From an uncultured Pelagibacteraceae bacterium (GTDB lineage Bacteria; Pseudomonadota; Alphaproteobacteria; Pelagibacterales; Pelagibacteraceae), in the NCBI GenBank assembly GCA_902557935.1, contig CACECJ010000001.1:124001-188000 (forward strand): DNA of 64,000 nt. The letters run 5' to 3'. The position numbers and the translations under genes are program-made. Below are positions 19,655 through 30,425 of this stretch, piece by piece. Each line of letters opens with the position of its first letter. Position 1 is the stretch's first letter. The notes below the pieces were generated by a model, which did no database searches, was not told where the DNA came from, and saw only the letters and a program-made list of their open reading frames with translations.

Positions 19655-21727
19655 ATGGCTAACTATACTTTAGATAAATATAGAAACATTGGTATCATGG
19701 CTCACATTGACGCCGGTAAAACAACTACAACAGAAAGAATTTTATATTACACTGGTAAGAGTCATAAAATAGGCGAAGTTCATGATGGAGCAGCTACAAT
19801 GGATTGGATGGAGCAAGAACAAGAAAGAGGAATAACAATTACTTCAGCTGCCACTACGTGTTTTTGGAGAGATCATAGAATAAACATTATAGATACACCT
19901 GGTCACGTTGATTTTACAATTGAAGTAGAAAGATCACTTAAAGTTCTCGATGGAGCTGTGGCGGTATTTGACGGAGTTGCTGGTGTTGAGCCGCAGTCTG
20001 AAACTGTTTGGAGACAAGCAGATAAATATAAAGTGCCAAGAATTTGTTTTGTAAATAAATTGGATAGAACTGGAGCAGACTTTTATCGATGTGTTGACAT
20101 GATCAAGGATAGATTAGGCTGTAAACCACTACCTTTACAACTTCCAATTGGATCTGAAGCAGACCTCAAAGGAGTGATTGACTTAGTTAAAATGAAAGGA
20201 ATCGTTTGGCAGAATGAAGACCTGGGAGCAAAATGGGAATATGTAGATATACCTCAAGATTTAAAAGAGAAAGCAGATAAATATAGAAAAGATCTTGTTG
20301 AAACTGCTGTAGAGGAAGATGAAAAACTTATGGAGTCTTATTTAGAGGGAAAAGAACCATCGGAGGCCGATTTAATCAAATGTATACGAAAAGGAACTTT
20401 AGCATTTAATTTTGTACCAATATTAACCGGTTCTGCATTTAAGAATAAAGGTGTTCAACCATTACTTGATGCTGTAATTGATTATTTACCTAGTCCCAGC
20501 GACTTAAAATCAATTGAAGGTACAAAAGTAGGATCAGAAGAAAAAGTTCAAATGAAATTTGATGAAAAAGAGAACTTCTCAGCTCTAGCTTTTAAAGTTG
20601 CAAATGACCCATTTGTTGGTTCACTAACTTTCATTCGAATTTATTCTGGAACATTGAACGCAGGCACATCAATTCTCAACTCCTCTAAAGATAAAGATGA
20701 AAGAATAGGCAGAATGCTTTTAATGCATGCAAATAGTAGGGAGGATATTAAAAAAGCTAGTGCTGGAGATATTGTTGCACTAGCTGGTCTTAAACATACA
20801 ATAACGGGTCATACTTTATGTGACTCAAAAAATCCAATTTTACTTGAGCCTATGGAGTTTCCAGATCCAGTTATAGAAATTGCAGTAGAACCTAAAACAA
20901 AAGGTGATCAGGAAAAAATGGGAGAGGCTTTAGCACGATTAGCTAAAGAAGATCCATCTTTCAGGGTATCTTCTGATGAGGAGTCTGGTCAAACTATAAT
21001 TAAAGGTATGGGAGAATTACATTTAGATATCATTGTAGATAGAATGAAAAGAGAATTTAAAGTTGAAGCAAATATAGGCGCACCACAGGTCGCTTACAGG
21101 GAAACAATATTAGGTACTGCTGAAATGGAATATATTCATAAAAAACAAAGTGGAGGTGCAGGTCAATTCGCCAAAGTCAAATTAAGCGTAGAGCCACTGG
21201 ATGCCGGTAAAGGAAGAGAAGTAGAAAATTTAATCAAAGGCGGATCGATACCAAAAGAGTTTATTCCAGGTGTTGAAAAAGGAGTTGAAAGTGTATCTGA
21301 CAGCGGTATTTTAGCTGGTTTTCCAATTATTGATTATAAAGTTAAAATTCTAGATGGTTTACATCATGATGTAGACTCTAGTGTCTTAGCTTTTGAAATC
21401 GCTAGTAGAATGTGTTTTAGAGAGGCTTGCCAAAAAGCTACTCTTAAATTATTAGAGCCAATGATGAAAGTCGAGGTCGTAACACCTGAGGAATTTATGG
21501 GTGACGTTATTGGAGATTTAAATAGTAGACGAGGTCAAGTTGGTTCAACTGAACCTAGGGGTAATGCAACAGCTATTAATGCTGTAGTCCCTCTTGCTAA
21601 TATGTTTGGATATATCAATAACTTAAGATCATCTACTCAAGGTAGAGCTCAATATACTATGCAATTTAGCCATTATGATAAAGTGCCACAAAATGTTCAA
21701 GATGAGGTAACAAAAAAATTAGCTTAA
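19655..21727 (+). CDS. fusA: Elongation factor G
   Basis: EF-G is the GTPase that drives ribosomal translocation. G motifs are [28 protein letters not shown] and [10 protein letters not shown]. Domains II-V are present, including the domain IV block [19 protein letters not shown]. The length of 690 aa is normal. It is followed after 3 bp by rpsJ, without a tuf gene in between. Confidence 0.99.
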   Translation: MANYTLDKYRNIGIMAHIDAGKTTTTERILYYTGKSHKIGEVHDGAATMDWMEQEQERGITITSAATTCFWRDHRINIIDTPGHVDFTIEVERSLKVLDGAVAVFDGVAGVEPQSETVWRQADKYKVPRICFVNKLDRTGADFYRCVDMIKDRLGCKPLPLQLPIGSEADLKGVIDLVKMKGIVWQNEDLGAKWEYVDIPQDLKEKADKYRKDLVETAVEEDEKLMESYLEGKEPSEADLIKCIRKGTLAFNFVPILTGSAFKNKGVQPLLDAVIDYLPSPSDLKSIEGTKVGSEEKVQMKFDEKENFSALAFKVANDPFVGSLTFIRIYSGTLNAGTSILNSSKDKDERIGRMLLMHANSREDIKKASAGDIVALAGLKHTITGHTLCDSKNPILLEPMEFPDPVIEIAVEPKTKGDQEKMGEALARLAKEDPSFRVSSDEESGQTIIKGMGELHLDIIVDRMKREFKVEANIGAPQVAYRETILGTAEMEYIHKKQSGGAGQFAKVKLSVEPLDAGKGREVENLIKGGSIPKEFIPGVEKGVESVSDSGILAGFPIIDYKVKILDGLHHDVDSSVLAFEIASRMCFREACQKATLKLLEPMMKVEVVTPEEFMGDVIGDLNSRRGQVGSTEPRGNATAINAVVPLANMFGYINNLRSSTQGRAQYTMQFSHYDKVPQNVQDEVTKKLA

Positions 21728-21730
21728 TTT

Positions 21731-22039
21731 ATGGAAAATCAAAATATTAGAATACATTTAAAAGCTTATGATAACAAAATCCTTGATTTATCGACCGAGG
21801 AAATAGTTAATACTGCTAAAAGAACTGGAGCTCAAGTTAAAGGTCCTATCCCTCTGCCTACACGTATTGAAAGATATACAGTTTTAAGGTCACCACATAT
21901 TGATAAAAAAAGTAGAGAACAGTTCGAGTCAAGAACGCACAAAAGATTAATTGATATAATTGAACCAACGCCACAAACAGTTGAAGCATTAATGAAGTTA
22001 GATTTAGCATCTGGTGTGGATATAGAAATAAAAATATAA
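21731..22039 (+). CDS. rpsJ: 30S ribosomal protein S10 (NusE)
   Basis: S10 is a 30S head protein and a transcription antitermination partner of NusB. The block [36 protein letters not shown] is diagnostic. The length of 102 aa is normal. It starts 3 bp after fusA, so the str and S10 operons are joined with no visible promoter or L4-type leader between them. Confidence 0.98.
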   Translation: MENQNIRIHLKAYDNKILDLSTEEIVNTAKRTGAQVKGPIPLPTRIERYTVLRSPHIDKKSREQFESRTHKRLIDIIEPTPQTVEALMKLDLASGVDIEIKI

Positions 22040-22044
22040 AATTT

Positions 22045-22749
22045 ATGAGTATTGGACTTATAGGAACAAAAATAGGAATGACACGAGAATTTATAGAGAC
22101 TGGTCAGTCAGTCCCAGTCACAGTTATAAAAGTCGAAAAAGGGAGAGTATTAGATGTTATTACTAAAGATAAGCGAGGATATGATGCAATAAAAGTTGGC
22201 TTTTTTAAAATAAAAAATTCAAAGCTTACAAAACAAATGAAAGGTTATTTTGCAAAAAAAAATACTGAGCCTAAAAAAGTTTTGAAAGAGTTCCGAATAT
22301 CAAATAATCAACAATTTAAAGAGGGAAACGAAGTAGGAATAGAAATATTTAAAGACAAAAAGTTTTTAGATGTAAAATCAAAAACTATAGGAAAAGGTTT
22401 TGCTGGTGTTATGAAAAGATGGAATTTTGGAGGCTTGAGAGCTTCTCACGGTGTTTCAGTTTCTCACAGATCACATGGATCTACAGGACAGAGACAAGAT
22501 CCAGGAAAAGTTTTTAAAGGAAAAAAAATGGCTGGTCACATGGGTGATAAAAAGAGAACTATACTTAATCTTGAAATCGTAAAATCAGATTTGGAAAATA
22601 GCTTAATATACTTGAAAGGATCAATACCGGGCTCTAAAAATTCAATCGTTTATTTAAGAGAGTCTATCAAAAATGTTTCTAGAAAAACTATTAAAGAGAA
22701 ACATGAAGCTAAAGCTAAAGCTGTAGCTGCAAAGAAAGGTAAAAAATAA
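22045..22749 (+). CDS. rplC: 50S ribosomal protein L3
   Basis: L3 lies near the peptidyl transferase centre. It starts [13 protein letters not shown] and carries the conserved loop [28 protein letters not shown]. It is 234 aa with a Lys/Ala-rich C-terminal tail that is a little longer than in Escherichia coli. It ends flush with the rplD start. Confidence 0.98.
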   Translation: MSIGLIGTKIGMTREFIETGQSVPVTVIKVEKGRVLDVITKDKRGYDAIKVGFFKIKNSKLTKQMKGYFAKKNTEPKKVLKEFRISNNQQFKEGNEVGIEIFKDKKFLDVKSKTIGKGFAGVMKRWNFGGLRASHGVSVSHRSHGSTGQRQDPGKVFKGKKMAGHMGDKKRTILNLEIVKSDLENSLIYLKGSIPGSKNSIVYLRESIKNVSRKTIKEKHEAKAKAVAAKKGKK

Positions 22750-23385
22750 ATGAAATTTCCTTTGCTAAATATTGATGGGTCAAAAGCAGATTCCATTGAA
22801 ATTTCTGATAAACTTGTGAAATTAAAGATTAATTACAAATTAATTAAGTTTGTAATTGACTGGCAGCTAAATCATTCGAAACCAAGATTAGCTAAAACAA
22901 AACAAAGAAATCAAATTAAAGGTTCGACAAAAAAAATAGTTGCTCAAAAAGGTAGTGGAGGTGCTAGACACGCAAGTAGAAAGGCCCCTATATTTGTTGG
23001 AGGCGGCGTAGCTCATGGTCCGAAGGGTGCTAATTATAAGATTAAGAAGATAAATAAAAAAGTTAGAAAACTTGCTTTAGCACAAACTTTATCTAAAAAA
23101 ACGTCTGACAAGAGCCTTTATATCCTTGCAGATGTAAAAAAAGAGGTTAAAAAAACTAAAGAATTCAACAAATTTCTAGACAAAAACAATCTTTCTAATG
23201 CGCTGATAATTTCTGATAAGGACACTCTCAAGAATATCAATAAATCAGCTAGAAATATCAAAAATTTAAAATTAATTGATGATGAAGGCACAAACGTATA
23301 CGACCTACTTAAATATAAAAATGTAATAATAACATCTTCGTCAGCACAAAAAATTCAACAACGGATTCTTAATGAAAAAAATTAA
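22750..23385 (+). CDS. rplD: 50S ribosomal protein L4
   Basis: L4 lines the peptide exit tunnel. The tunnel loop is recognisable in QKGSGGARHASRKAPIFVGGGVAHGP (about residues 61-86). The length of 211 aa is normal. The 3' end overlaps rplW by 14 bp, suggesting translational coupling. Confidence 0.97.
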   Translation: MKFPLLNIDGSKADSIEISDKLVKLKINYKLIKFVIDWQLNHSKPRLAKTKQRNQIKGSTKKIVAQKGSGGARHASRKAPIFVGGGVAHGPKGANYKIKKINKKVRKLALAQTLSKKTSDKSLYILADVKKEVKKTKEFNKFLDKNNLSNALIISDKDTLKNINKSARNIKNLKLIDDEGTNVYDLLKYKNVIITSSSAQKIQQRILNEKN

Positions 23386-23665
23386 TTACATAGACTCAAT
23401 TATTAATCCAATAATTACTGAAAAAGCTACTATTTTATCAGAACAGAATAAAACGGTTTTTAAAGTTCACGAAAAAGCTAATAAAAAAATAATTAAAAAA
23501 AATATCGAAAAACTTTTTAAAGTTAATGTAGTTAAAATAAATATAATTAACCAAAAAGCAAAACTAAAGATGAAACAGGGAAAAAAATCTTTAAAAAGTG
23601 GTTACAAAAAAGCTGTAGTCACATTAAAAAAAGGTCAAAGTATTGATCTTACAACTGGAATTTAA
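23372..23665 (+). CDS. rplW: 50S ribosomal protein L23
   Basis: L23 surrounds the tunnel exit and docks trigger factor and SRP. The sequence has IINPIITEKATILSEQNKTVFKV at the start and a KKAVVTLKKGQSID tail. The length of 97 aa is normal. The start overlaps the end of rplD. Confidence 0.96.
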   Translation: MKKINYIDSIINPIITEKATILSEQNKTVFKVHEKANKKIIKKNIEKLFKVNVVKINIINQKAKLKMKQGKKSLKSGYKKAVVTLKKGQSIDLTTGI

Positions 23666-23667
23666 TT

Positions 23668-24501
23668 ATGGCTCTAAAAACTTTTAAACCTTACACTAAA
23701 TCTACCAGAGGCACTGTCGTAATAGATAAATCTAATTTATGGAAAGGTACTCCATATAAACCTTTAACAAAAGGCCAAAATTTTACAGGCGGAAGAAATA
23801 ATAATGGAAGAATAACCTCAAGACATATTGGAGGTGGATCAAAACATAAATATAGAATTATTGATTTTTATAGAAAGAAAAAAAATATTTCAGCAACAGT
23901 AGATAGAATTGAATACGACCCTAACAGAACTTCATATATTGCACTAGTGACTTATGAAGATAAAGAAAAATCTTATATTATCTGCCCACAAGGACTTAAT
24001 ATAGGAGATAAAATCGAAGCAGGAAAAAATGTTGAACTAAAAGTTGGGAACTCACTTGAGTTAAAAGATATTCCTCCCGGTACATCAATTCATAACGTTG
24101 AATTAATCCCCGGCAATGGAGCAAAGCTAGCAAGATCAGCTGGCGCATCAGTTACCTTATCTGGTTATGATGGTGATTACGCAATTTTAAAATTATCCTC
24201 AGGTGAAACTAGAAAAGTAAGAAACACTTGTTCTGCAACTATAGGAGTAGTATCAAATCCTGATCAAAAAAATATCAAAATTGGAAAAGCTGGTAGAAAT
24301 AGATGGAGAGGTAAAAGACCTCAAACTAGAGGTGTAGCTATGAATCCCGTTGATCACCCTCACGGTGGTGGTGAAGGTAAAACTTCAGGCGGAAGAAGCC
24401 CTGTCTCTCCTTGGGGACAATCTGCTAAAGGTTTAAAGACAAGAAGACCTAAAAGAAGTGATAAATTTATTATCACAAGAAGAAAGAAAAGGAATAAATA
24501 A
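23668..24501 (+). CDS. rplB: 50S ribosomal protein L2
   Basis: L2 is needed for subunit association and peptidyl transferase structure. The conserved C-terminal [22 protein letters not shown] includes the functionally important His. The N-terminal [17 protein letters not shown] is also typical. The length of 277 aa is normal. The stop overlaps the rpsS ATG (TAATG). Confidence 0.99.
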   Translation: MALKTFKPYTKSTRGTVVIDKSNLWKGTPYKPLTKGQNFTGGRNNNGRITSRHIGGGSKHKYRIIDFYRKKKNISATVDRIEYDPNRTSYIALVTYEDKEKSYIICPQGLNIGDKIEAGKNVELKVGNSLELKDIPPGTSIHNVELIPGNGAKLARSAGASVTLSGYDGDYAILKLSSGETRKVRNTCSATIGVVSNPDQKNIKIGKAGRNRWRGKRPQTRGVAMNPVDHPHGGGEGKTSGGRSPVSPWGQSAKGLKTRRPKRSDKFIITRRKKRNK

Positions 24502-24818
24502 TGACTAGATCAATCTGGAAAGGGCCTTTTGTGCACCCGAGTTTACTAAAAAAAATTGATAAAATTAAGGATACAAGTAATAAAAAACCTATAAAAACTT
24601 GGTCAAGAAATTCAACAATTATTCCTGATTTTGTAGGCCATAGCTTTATGATACATAACGGAAAAACTTTTATTCCGATAACAATTTCAGAAGAAATGGT
24701 TGGTCATAAATTAGGTGAATTTGCTCCGACTAGAACTTTTAAAGGACATACACCAGCTGATAAAAAAGCTGCTGCTACAGCATCTGCTGAAAAAACAGAC
24801 TCAAAGGATAAAAAATAA
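24501..24818 (+). CDS. rpsS: 30S ribosomal protein S19
   Basis: S19 contacts tRNA and 23S rRNA in the 30S head. The core [17 protein letters not shown]...[24 protein letters not shown]...[16 protein letters not shown] is complete. The 105 aa length exceeds the usual 92 because of an Ala/Lys/Asp tail ([18 protein letters not shown]). The stop overlaps rplV by one base. Confidence 0.98.
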   Translation: MTRSIWKGPFVHPSLLKKIDKIKDTSNKKPIKTWSRNSTIIPDFVGHSFMIHNGKTFIPITISEEMVGHKLGEFAPTRTFKGHTPADKKAAATASAEKTDSKDKK

Positions 24819-25177
24819 TGGATAAAAACAATTTATTGGTAAAAGCTATTAACAAAAATGTAAGAACAAGCCCAAGAAAACTTGCATTAGTCTGCAATTT
24901 TATCAAAGGAAAAAAAGCCGATGTAGCACTAAAAGATTTAGAATTTACACGAAAAAAAGTAGCTAAAGATGTTAGCAAAACTGTTAAATCAGCTATCTCA
25001 AATGCAGAAAATAATTATCAGTTTGACATTGACAATCTTTTTGTAAAGGAGGCTTACGTCGGAAAATCTTTAGTAATGAAAAGATATAGACCTAGAGCTA
25101 AAGGGAGAGCAAGTCCAATAAAAAAACCTTATAGCAGGATTACAATTGTGCTAGAGGAAAAGAAAGCGAGTAAATAA
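24818..25177 (+). CDS. rplV: 50S ribosomal protein L22
   Basis: L22 extends a beta-hairpin into the exit tunnel. The N-terminal [23 protein letters not shown] and the hairpin [22 protein letters not shown] are diagnostic. The length of 119 aa is normal. It overlaps both neighbours by one base. Confidence 0.98.
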   Translation: MDKNNLLVKAINKNVRTSPRKLALVCNFIKGKKADVALKDLEFTRKKVAKDVSKTVKSAISNAENNYQFDIDNLFVKEAYVGKSLVMKRYRPRAKGRASPIKKPYSRITIVLEEKKASK

Positions 25178-25863
25178 TGGGACAAAAAATAAATCCAATA
25201 GGTTTACGACTAGGAATTAATAGAGGGTGGGACTCTACCTGGTTTGCTAAAAAAAAAGATTTTGGAAAATATTTAATTGAAGATTTTAAAATAAGAAAAT
25301 ATATTAAAAAGAACATAGTAAATTCAGGTGTTTCTGAAATTATCATAGAGAGATCATCAAAAAAATGTACGGTTTCTATTCATACATCTAGGCCAGGGTT
25401 TGTAATAGGAAAAAAGGGAGCCGATATTGAAAAAATTAAAAAAAATATAATGAAAATAACAGATGGTGACGTTACAGTTAATATAAAAGAAATCAAAAAA
25501 CCAGAACTTAACTCGAATTTAGTAGCTGAAAATATTGCTCAACAATTAGTTAAAAGAGTTGCATATAGAAGAGCAATGAAAAGAGCAATGCAATCTGCAA
25601 TGAGATTAAACGCTAAAGGAATTAAAGTTATGTTAAGCGGAAGACTTGCTGGTAACGAAATAGCAAGGACAGAGTGGTTAAGAGAGGGAAGTATACCTTC
25701 ACACACTCTAAGAGCAGATATTGATTATGGATTTGCTGAAGCTTTAACGACCTATGGAATAATTGGAGTTAAAGTTTGGATTTATAAAGGTGAATTAATG
25801 GCCAAAGATGTTGAAAAAGAAAAAAAAGAAAAGGTAAAAAATGCTACAGCCAGTCAGAACTAA
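25177..25863 (+). CDS. rpsC: 30S ribosomal protein S3
   Basis: S3 lies at the mRNA entry. A type II KH domain contains [16 protein letters not shown] (GxxG loop). The C-terminal domain has [31 protein letters not shown]. The length of 228 aa is normal. It overlaps rplP by 23 bp, the longest same-strand overlap in this operon. Confidence 0.98.
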   Translation: MGQKINPIGLRLGINRGWDSTWFAKKKDFGKYLIEDFKIRKYIKKNIVNSGVSEIIIERSSKKCTVSIHTSRPGFVIGKKGADIEKIKKNIMKITDGDVTVNIKEIKKPELNSNLVAENIAQQLVKRVAYRRAMKRAMQSAMRLNAKGIKVMLSGRLAGNEIARTEWLREGSIPSHTLRADIDYGFAEALTTYGIIGVKVWIYKGELMAKDVEKEKKEKVKNATASQN

Positions 25864-26245
25864 ATTTAGAAAAGCTTTTAAAGGCAGGATACATGGAAAA
25901 GCTTCAAGAGCTGTAAAATTAAATTATGGACAGTATGGATTAAAAGCGGTAGAGCCTGAGAGAATAATTGGGAAACAAATTGAGGCAGCAAGGGTTGCTT
26001 TGACAAGATATATGAAGAGAACAGGAAAAGTTTGGACCAGAATATTTCCAAATATACCAGTGTCTAAAAAACCTACAGAAGTTAGAATGGGTAAAGGAAA
26101 AGGATCACCTGAATATTATGCTTGTAGAGTAAAACCAGGAAGAATAATTTTTGAAGTTGATGGTGTAAGCGAGGATGTTGCTAGAATTGCGCTTTATAAG
26201 GCCTCAGCAAAACTTCCTATAAAAACAAAATTTATAAAAAGATAA
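25841..26245 (+). CDS. rplP: 50S ribosomal protein L16
   Basis: L16 organises the A-site region of the 50S subunit. The start [19 protein letters not shown] is the family N-terminus, which supports the overlapping ATG at 25841. The region [20 protein letters not shown] is diagnostic. The length of 134 aa is normal. Confidence 0.98.
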   Translation: MLQPVRTKFRKAFKGRIHGKASRAVKLNYGQYGLKAVEPERIIGKQIEAARVALTRYMKRTGKVWTRIFPNIPVSKKPTEVRMGKGKGSPEYYACRVKPGRIIFEVDGVSEDVARIALYKASAKLPIKTKFIKR

Positions 26246-26249
26246 CTTT

Positions 26250-26435
26250 ATGGTAAAAAAAGAAGAAAAAAAATTAACTAAAGATCAAGCCGAAAAAAAA
26301 ATCTTATCTCTCAAAAAAGATTTATTTAATATAAGATTTAAAAAAATAAATAATCAGATAAGCAATTCGGCTCAATACAACGAAATAAAAAAAAGTATAG
26401 CGAGGCTATATACAACTATTAAAAATACAAAATGA
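26250..26435 (+). CDS. rpmC: 50S ribosomal protein L29
   Basis: This small 61-residue protein near the tunnel exit has the L29 pattern [35 protein letters not shown]. Sequence conservation is weak but the position between rplP and rpsQ is canonical. It overlaps rpsQ by 4 bp. Confidence 0.93.
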   Translation: MVKKEEKKLTKDQAEKKILSLKKDLFNIRFKKINNQISNSAQYNEIKKSIARLYTTIKNTK

Positions 26436-26662
26436 CAAAAAAAATTTTAAAAGGTTTAGTTGTGAGTGCAAAAAATAATAAAACTATTGTTGTTGAAGTT
26501 ACTAGAAAGTTTAAACATCCATTTTATGAAAAAGTAATAAAAAGGTCAAAAAAATATCATGCTCATGATGAGAAAAATAAATTTAAAGAGGGTCAAGTAG
26601 TTAAAATTATAGAGAGCAAACCATTCTCAAAAAAGAAAACTTGGGAAGTAATTGAAAAATGA
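26432..26662 (+). CDS. rpsQ: 30S ribosomal protein S17
   Basis: S17 is an OB-fold 16S rRNA-binding protein. It contains [37 protein letters not shown] and [15 protein letters not shown], all standard blocks. The length of 76 aa is normal. It overlaps both rpmC and rplN by 4 bp (ATGA). Confidence 0.97.
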   Translation: MTKKILKGLVVSAKNNKTIVVEVTRKFKHPFYEKVIKRSKKYHAHDEKNKFKEGQVVKIIESKPFSKKKTWEVIEK

Positions 26663-27027
26663 TACAAATACAAACAGAATTATCTGTGGCAGACAATACT
26701 GGAGCTAAAAGAGTCGAGTGCATTAAAGTGCTTGGAGGCTCCAAACGTAGGTATGCTTCAGTTGGAGATCTAATAGTTATAAGTGTCAAAGATGCTATAC
26801 CGAAGGGAAAAGTGAAAAAGGGAGCAGTTCATAAAGCTGTGGTAGTAAGAACAAGAAAAGAAATCTTTCGTGATGATGGCTCCAAAGTTCAATTTGACAC
26901 AAACGCAGTCGTCCTTACAGATGACAAAGGTGAACCTATTGGCACAAGAATATTTGGCCCTGTGACTAGAGAATTAAGGTCTAGAGGTCATACAAAAATA
27001 ATTTCATTGGCACCGGAGGTTTTATAA
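26659..27027 (+). CDS. rplN: 50S ribosomal protein L14
   Basis: L14 lies at the subunit interface. [33 protein letters not shown] and the [11 protein letters not shown] block are diagnostic. The length of 122 aa is normal. Confidence 0.99.
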   Translation: MIQIQTELSVADNTGAKRVECIKVLGGSKRRYASVGDLIVISVKDAIPKGKVKKGAVHKAVVVRTRKEIFRDDGSKVQFDTNAVVLTDDKGEPIGTRIFGPVTRELRSRGHTKIISLAPEVL

Positions 27028-27028
27028 A

Positions 27029-27280
27029 ATGGTTTTTAAAAAAGGAATTCAGGTGAGAGTAATATGCGGAAAAGATAAAGGTAAAAACGGAGAAATATTA
27101 GAAATAAATAGAAAATTAAAGAAAGTAAAAATTAAATCGATTAATATGGTTAAAAAACATTTAAAACCAACAAAAGAAAATAAAGGTGGCATTATTTCAA
27201 AAGAAAATTATATACATATTTCAAATATAAAAAATTTAGATGAAAAGAAAAAAGACAAAAAAACAATAGGTAAAAAATGA
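27029..27280 (+). CDS. rplX: 50S ribosomal protein L24
   Basis: L24 is an early assembly initiator with a KOW motif, seen here as VRVICGKDKGKNGEILEINRKLKKVKI. At 83 aa it is shorter than the usual 100-105, ending with a Lys-rich tail. It overlaps rplE by 4 bp. Confidence 0.95.
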   Translation: MVFKKGIQVRVICGKDKGKNGEILEINRKLKKVKIKSINMVKKHLKPTKENKGGIISKENYIHISNIKNLDEKKKDKKTIGKK

Positions 27281-27828
27281 CACCAAGATTAAAAGAAATT
27301 TATAAAAAAGAAATAATTTCAAAATTATTAACTAAATTATCTGTGAAAAATAAACATCAAGTACCAAGAATAGAAAAAATTATTTTAAATATGGGACTAG
27401 GAGAAGACGCATCTGACGGAAAAAAACTAAAATCTTGTGTAGATGATTTGGCTCTAATTTCTGGTCAAAAACCAGTTATTACAAAGTTTAAAAAATCTAT
27501 ATCTAATTTTAAAACCAGAAAAGGATCAAATGCAGGTGTAAAAGTAACATTAAGATCAAACAAAATGTACGAATTTATTGATAGATTAGTAAACATTGCA
27601 TTACCAAGAATAAAGGACTTTAGGGGACTTTCTTCTAAGGGTGTCGATATTTCTAATAATTATTCTTTTGGAGTAAAAGAGCACATAATTTTTCCAGAGG
27701 TAAATTTTGATAAAGTTGATAAAATTCGTGGTTTAGATATTACCATAGTAACTACAAGTGAAAGTAAAATGGGGACAATAGAGCTGTTGAAAGAATTTAA
27801 TTTTCCGATAACTAATAAAAAAAATTGA
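27277..27828 (+). CDS. rplE: 50S ribosomal protein L5
   Basis: L5 binds 5S rRNA and contacts the P-site tRNA. The blocks VPRIEKIILNMGLGE, GQKPVITKFKKSISNFK and DKIRGLDITIVTTSES are typical. The length of 183 aa is normal. The gap to rpsN is 6 bp and contains GAGGA, a good ribosome-binding site. Confidence 0.98.
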   Translation: MTPRLKEIYKKEIISKLLTKLSVKNKHQVPRIEKIILNMGLGEDASDGKKLKSCVDDLALISGQKPVITKFKKSISNFKTRKGSNAGVKVTLRSNKMYEFIDRLVNIALPRIKDFRGLSSKGVDISNNYSFGVKEHIIFPEVNFDKVDKIRGLDITIVTTSESKMGTIELLKEFNFPITNKKN

Positions 27829-27834
27829 GGACAT

Positions 27835-28140
27835 ATGGCAAAAACTAGCGCAATACAAAAAAATTTAAAAAGAATTAAACTGGTGAAGAGATATGCCAAA
27901 AAAAGAGCTGCACTAAAAAAAATAATTAATAACAAAAAATTGGAACTTTCTGAAAGATTTCAAGCTCAACTAAAATTAAACAAGTTACCAAAGAATTCAT
28001 CCAAAATAAGAATTAGAAATAGGTGCGAGGTCTCTGGAAGACCTCACGGAGTTTATAGAAAATTAAAAATATCAAGAATTGCGCTAAGAGATATGGCTTC
28101 CTCTGGTAAAATTCCTGGAATAACAAAATCAAGCTGGTAA
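27835..28140 (+). CDS. rpsN: 30S ribosomal protein S14 (zinc-free type)
   Basis: The 101-residue S14 has the long, non-zinc form. The C-terminal [43 protein letters not shown] carries only one Cys. It helps assemble the 30S head. An AAGGAG sequence follows, serving rpsH. Confidence 0.97.
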   Translation: MAKTSAIQKNLKRIKLVKRYAKKRAALKKIINNKKLELSERFQAQLKLNKLPKNSSKIRIRNRCEVSGRPHGVYRKLKISRIALRDMASSGKIPGITKSSW

Positions 28141-28150
28141 GGAGAATAAT

Positions 28151-28549
28151 ATGACATTTACAGATCCTATAGGAGACATGTTTTCTAGAATAAGAAATGG
28201 TCAGATGCGATTATTAAATTCAATTGAAATACCATCATCAAATTTCAGAAAAAATATCTTAGAAATTTTAAAAAAAGAGGGTTACATAAAAGATTACTTT
28301 ATTGAAAAATCAGAAAATAATAAAATAAGTTTAAAAATATCATTAAAATATTTCGAAGGGGATCCAGTGATAAAAGAGATTAAAAGAATTTCAAAACCAG
28401 GCCGAAGGGTATATTCTAGAGCCACGAGTATTCCAAAAGTAATGAACGGGTTGGGCTTGGCTATACTTTCTACCCCTAAAGGAGTGATGAGTGACGCTGA
28501 AGCAAGAAAAAAAAATGTTGGTGGAGAAATAATTTGTAGGGTTTTTTAA
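28151..28549 (+). CDS. rpsH: 30S ribosomal protein S8
   Basis: S8 binds the central 16S domain. TDPIGDMFSRIRNGQ at the start and VMNGLGLAILSTPKGVMSDAEARKKNVGGEIICRVF at the end are diagnostic. AAGGAGA lies 10 bp upstream, one of the clearer Shine-Dalgarno sites. In Escherichia coli S8 represses the spc operon, but no matching site was evaluated here. Confidence 0.98.
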   Translation: MTFTDPIGDMFSRIRNGQMRLLNSIEIPSSNFRKNILEILKKEGYIKDYFIEKSENNKISLKISLKYFEGDPVIKEIKRISKPGRRVYSRATSIPKVMNGLGLAILSTPKGVMSDAEARKKNVGGEIICRVF

Positions 28550-29091
28550 TGTCAAAAATTGGAAAAAAAAACATAGTTTTACCAAAAGAGTCTTCAATTA
28601 AAATTGAAGGTTCAGACCTAACTATAACAGGACCTAAAGGAACTAAAAAGCTAACTATTAATGATAAAATATTCTCATCAAAAATAGATGGTAATGCATT
28701 TCAACTAATTCCAACAAGTAAAACAGTTGATAAAAAAACTACGGTTATGTGGGGAACATACAGAAGTTTAATTAATAACGCTGTAACTGGTGTAACCGCA
28801 GGCCATGAAAAAGTGTTGGAACTCAGTGGCGTAGGTTTTAGAGCAAATCTCAAAGGAGATGTTTTAAATTTACAACTAGGATTTAGTCACGATATTAACT
28901 TTAATTTTCCAAAAGAAATTAAAATTACCGTTGAAAAACAAACGATAATAAAGATAGTTGGTGTTGATAAAGAGCTTGTGTCCAAAATTGCTGCAGATAT
29001 AAAAAGTCTTAAACCCGTAGAGCCTTATAAAGCTAAAGGTATTAAAGAAAAAGGTCAGTTTGTGCTTAGAAAAGAAGGTAAGAAAAAATAA
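28549..29091 (+). CDS. rplF: 50S ribosomal protein L6
   Basis: L6 lies near the factor-binding site. It starts [15 protein letters not shown] and ends with the conserved [23 protein letters not shown]. The length of 180 aa is normal. It overlaps both rpsH and rplR by one base. Confidence 0.98.
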   Translation: MSKIGKKNIVLPKESSIKIEGSDLTITGPKGTKKLTINDKIFSSKIDGNAFQLIPTSKTVDKKTTVMWGTYRSLINNAVTGVTAGHEKVLELSGVGFRANLKGDVLNLQLGFSHDINFNFPKEIKITVEKQTIIKIVGVDKELVSKIAADIKSLKPVEPYKAKGIKEKGQFVLRKEGKKK

Positions 29092-29444
29092 TGAAAAAAT
29101 TTAATAAAAAAATTAAAAGAAGGCTCAGAAATAGAAAGAGAATTAAGAAATTGTCTACAAATAAATTAAGAATATCAGTTAATAAATCTTTAAAAAATCT
29201 TTCTGCTCAAATAATAGATGATAAACTTAATAAAACTTTGGTTTCGGCTTCATCGATTGAAAAAGAATTAAGATTAAAAAAATCAAATAAAATAAGCAAA
29301 TCAACTTTGTTAGGTGAAATGCTTGCAAAAAGAGCAAAAGAAAAAAAAATTACAGAAGTTTATTTTGATAGGGGTGAGTATAAATATCACGGAAGAGTTA
29401 AAGTATTTGCTGAAACTCTTAGGAAAAACGGATTAAAATTTTAA
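29091..29444 (+). CDS. rplR: 50S ribosomal protein L18
   Basis: L18 is a 5S rRNA-binding protein. [30 protein letters not shown] and the C-terminal [26 protein letters not shown] match the family, with VYFDRG in the usual position. The length of 117 aa is normal. Confidence 0.97.
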   Translation: MKKFNKKIKRRLRNRKRIKKLSTNKLRISVNKSLKNLSAQIIDDKLNKTLVSASSIEKELRLKKSNKISKSTLLGEMLAKRAKEKKITEVYFDRGEYKYHGRVKVFAETLRKNGLKF

Positions 29445-29445
29445 T

Positions 29446-29964
29446 ATGGCTGATAATAAAAAAATTGAGTCAGATATAAAGGAAAAATTAGTTGCTATTA
29501 ATAGAATAACTAAAGTAGTTAAAGGTGGCCGTAGGTTTGGATTTGCCGCACTTGTTGTTGTAGGTAACCAAAAAGGTTCTATAGGTATTGGGCAAGGAAA
29601 ATCTAAGCAAGTTCCAGATGCAATAAAAAAAGCAACTGAGGTAGCTAAAAGAAATCTAATTAAAATACCTTTAAAAGAGGGAAGGACCCTTCATCATGAT
29701 GTAAAAGGTAAAAACGGATCAGGTAAAGTTTTTTTAAGAGCTGCCCCTTCGGGAACTGGAATAATCGCTGGAGGTGCAATCAGATCAGTTTGTGAAGTAT
29801 TAGGTATTCAAGATGTAGTTGCAAAATCTTTAGGTTCTGCCAATCCGCATAATGTGCTTAAAGCATGTGTTAATGGCCTTAAATCTCAAAATTCCCCTAA
29901 AATATTGTCAGCTATAAGGGGAAAAAAAATTTCTGATATCGTTTTAAAAAGAGAGACAGAATAA
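29446..29964 (+). CDS. rpsE: 30S ribosomal protein S5
   Basis: S5 is involved in mRNA unwinding and decoding accuracy. The N-terminal double-stranded-RNA-like domain has [37 protein letters not shown]. The [22 protein letters not shown] block is complete. The length of 172 aa is normal. The stop overlaps the rplO ATG by one base, so no rpmD gene lies between them. Confidence 0.98.
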   Translation: MADNKKIESDIKEKLVAINRITKVVKGGRRFGFAALVVVGNQKGSIGIGQGKSKQVPDAIKKATEVAKRNLIKIPLKEGRTLHHDVKGKNGSGKVFLRAAPSGTGIIAGGAIRSVCEVLGIQDVVAKSLGSANPHNVLKACVNGLKSQNSPKILSAIRGKKISDIVLKRETE

Positions 29965-30416
29965 TGCAATTAAATAATCTAACAAAAATTAATAAGAAAA
30001 AAATCCGTGTAGGTAGAGGTATCGGATCTGGAAAAGGCAAAACATCGTCTAGAGGGCACAAAGGGCAAAAATCAAGATCAGGCGTTTCTATAAAAAGTTT
30101 TGAGGGTGGCCAAATGCCTTTGTATAGAAGATTACCTAAACGGGGATTTAAATCTTTAAATGAAAACAAGATCGCAATTTTAAACCTTTCAAAAATTCAA
30201 AATATTTTTGAAAAAAGCAAAAATAAACTTCAAAACATTTTAGATTTAAAAATTTTAAAAGAAAAAAAATTGGTTAATAAAAAATTTATTAAATTAAAGG
30301 TTTTAGGATCAGGAGAAATTAAAAAAAATATTCAAATTACCGCACATTTTGCATCAAAAACAGCTCTAGAAAAAGTTGAAAAAGCTGGTGGAAAATTAAA
30401 CATTTTAAAAAAGTAA
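29964..30416 (+). CDS. rplO: 50S ribosomal protein L15
   Basis: L15 is a late-assembly 50S protein with a Gly/Arg/Lys-rich extended N-terminus (RVGRGIGSGKGKTSSRGHKGQKSR) and a globular C-terminal domain. The length of 150 aa is normal. It directly follows rpsE and precedes secY by 9 bp. Confidence 0.97.
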   Translation: MQLNNLTKINKKKIRVGRGIGSGKGKTSSRGHKGQKSRSGVSIKSFEGGQMPLYRRLPKRGFKSLNENKIAILNLSKIQNIFEKSKNKLQNILDLKILKEKKLVNKKFIKLKVLGSGEIKKNIQITAHFASKTALEKVEKAGGKLNILKK

Positions 30417-30425
30417 ATTCATCTA

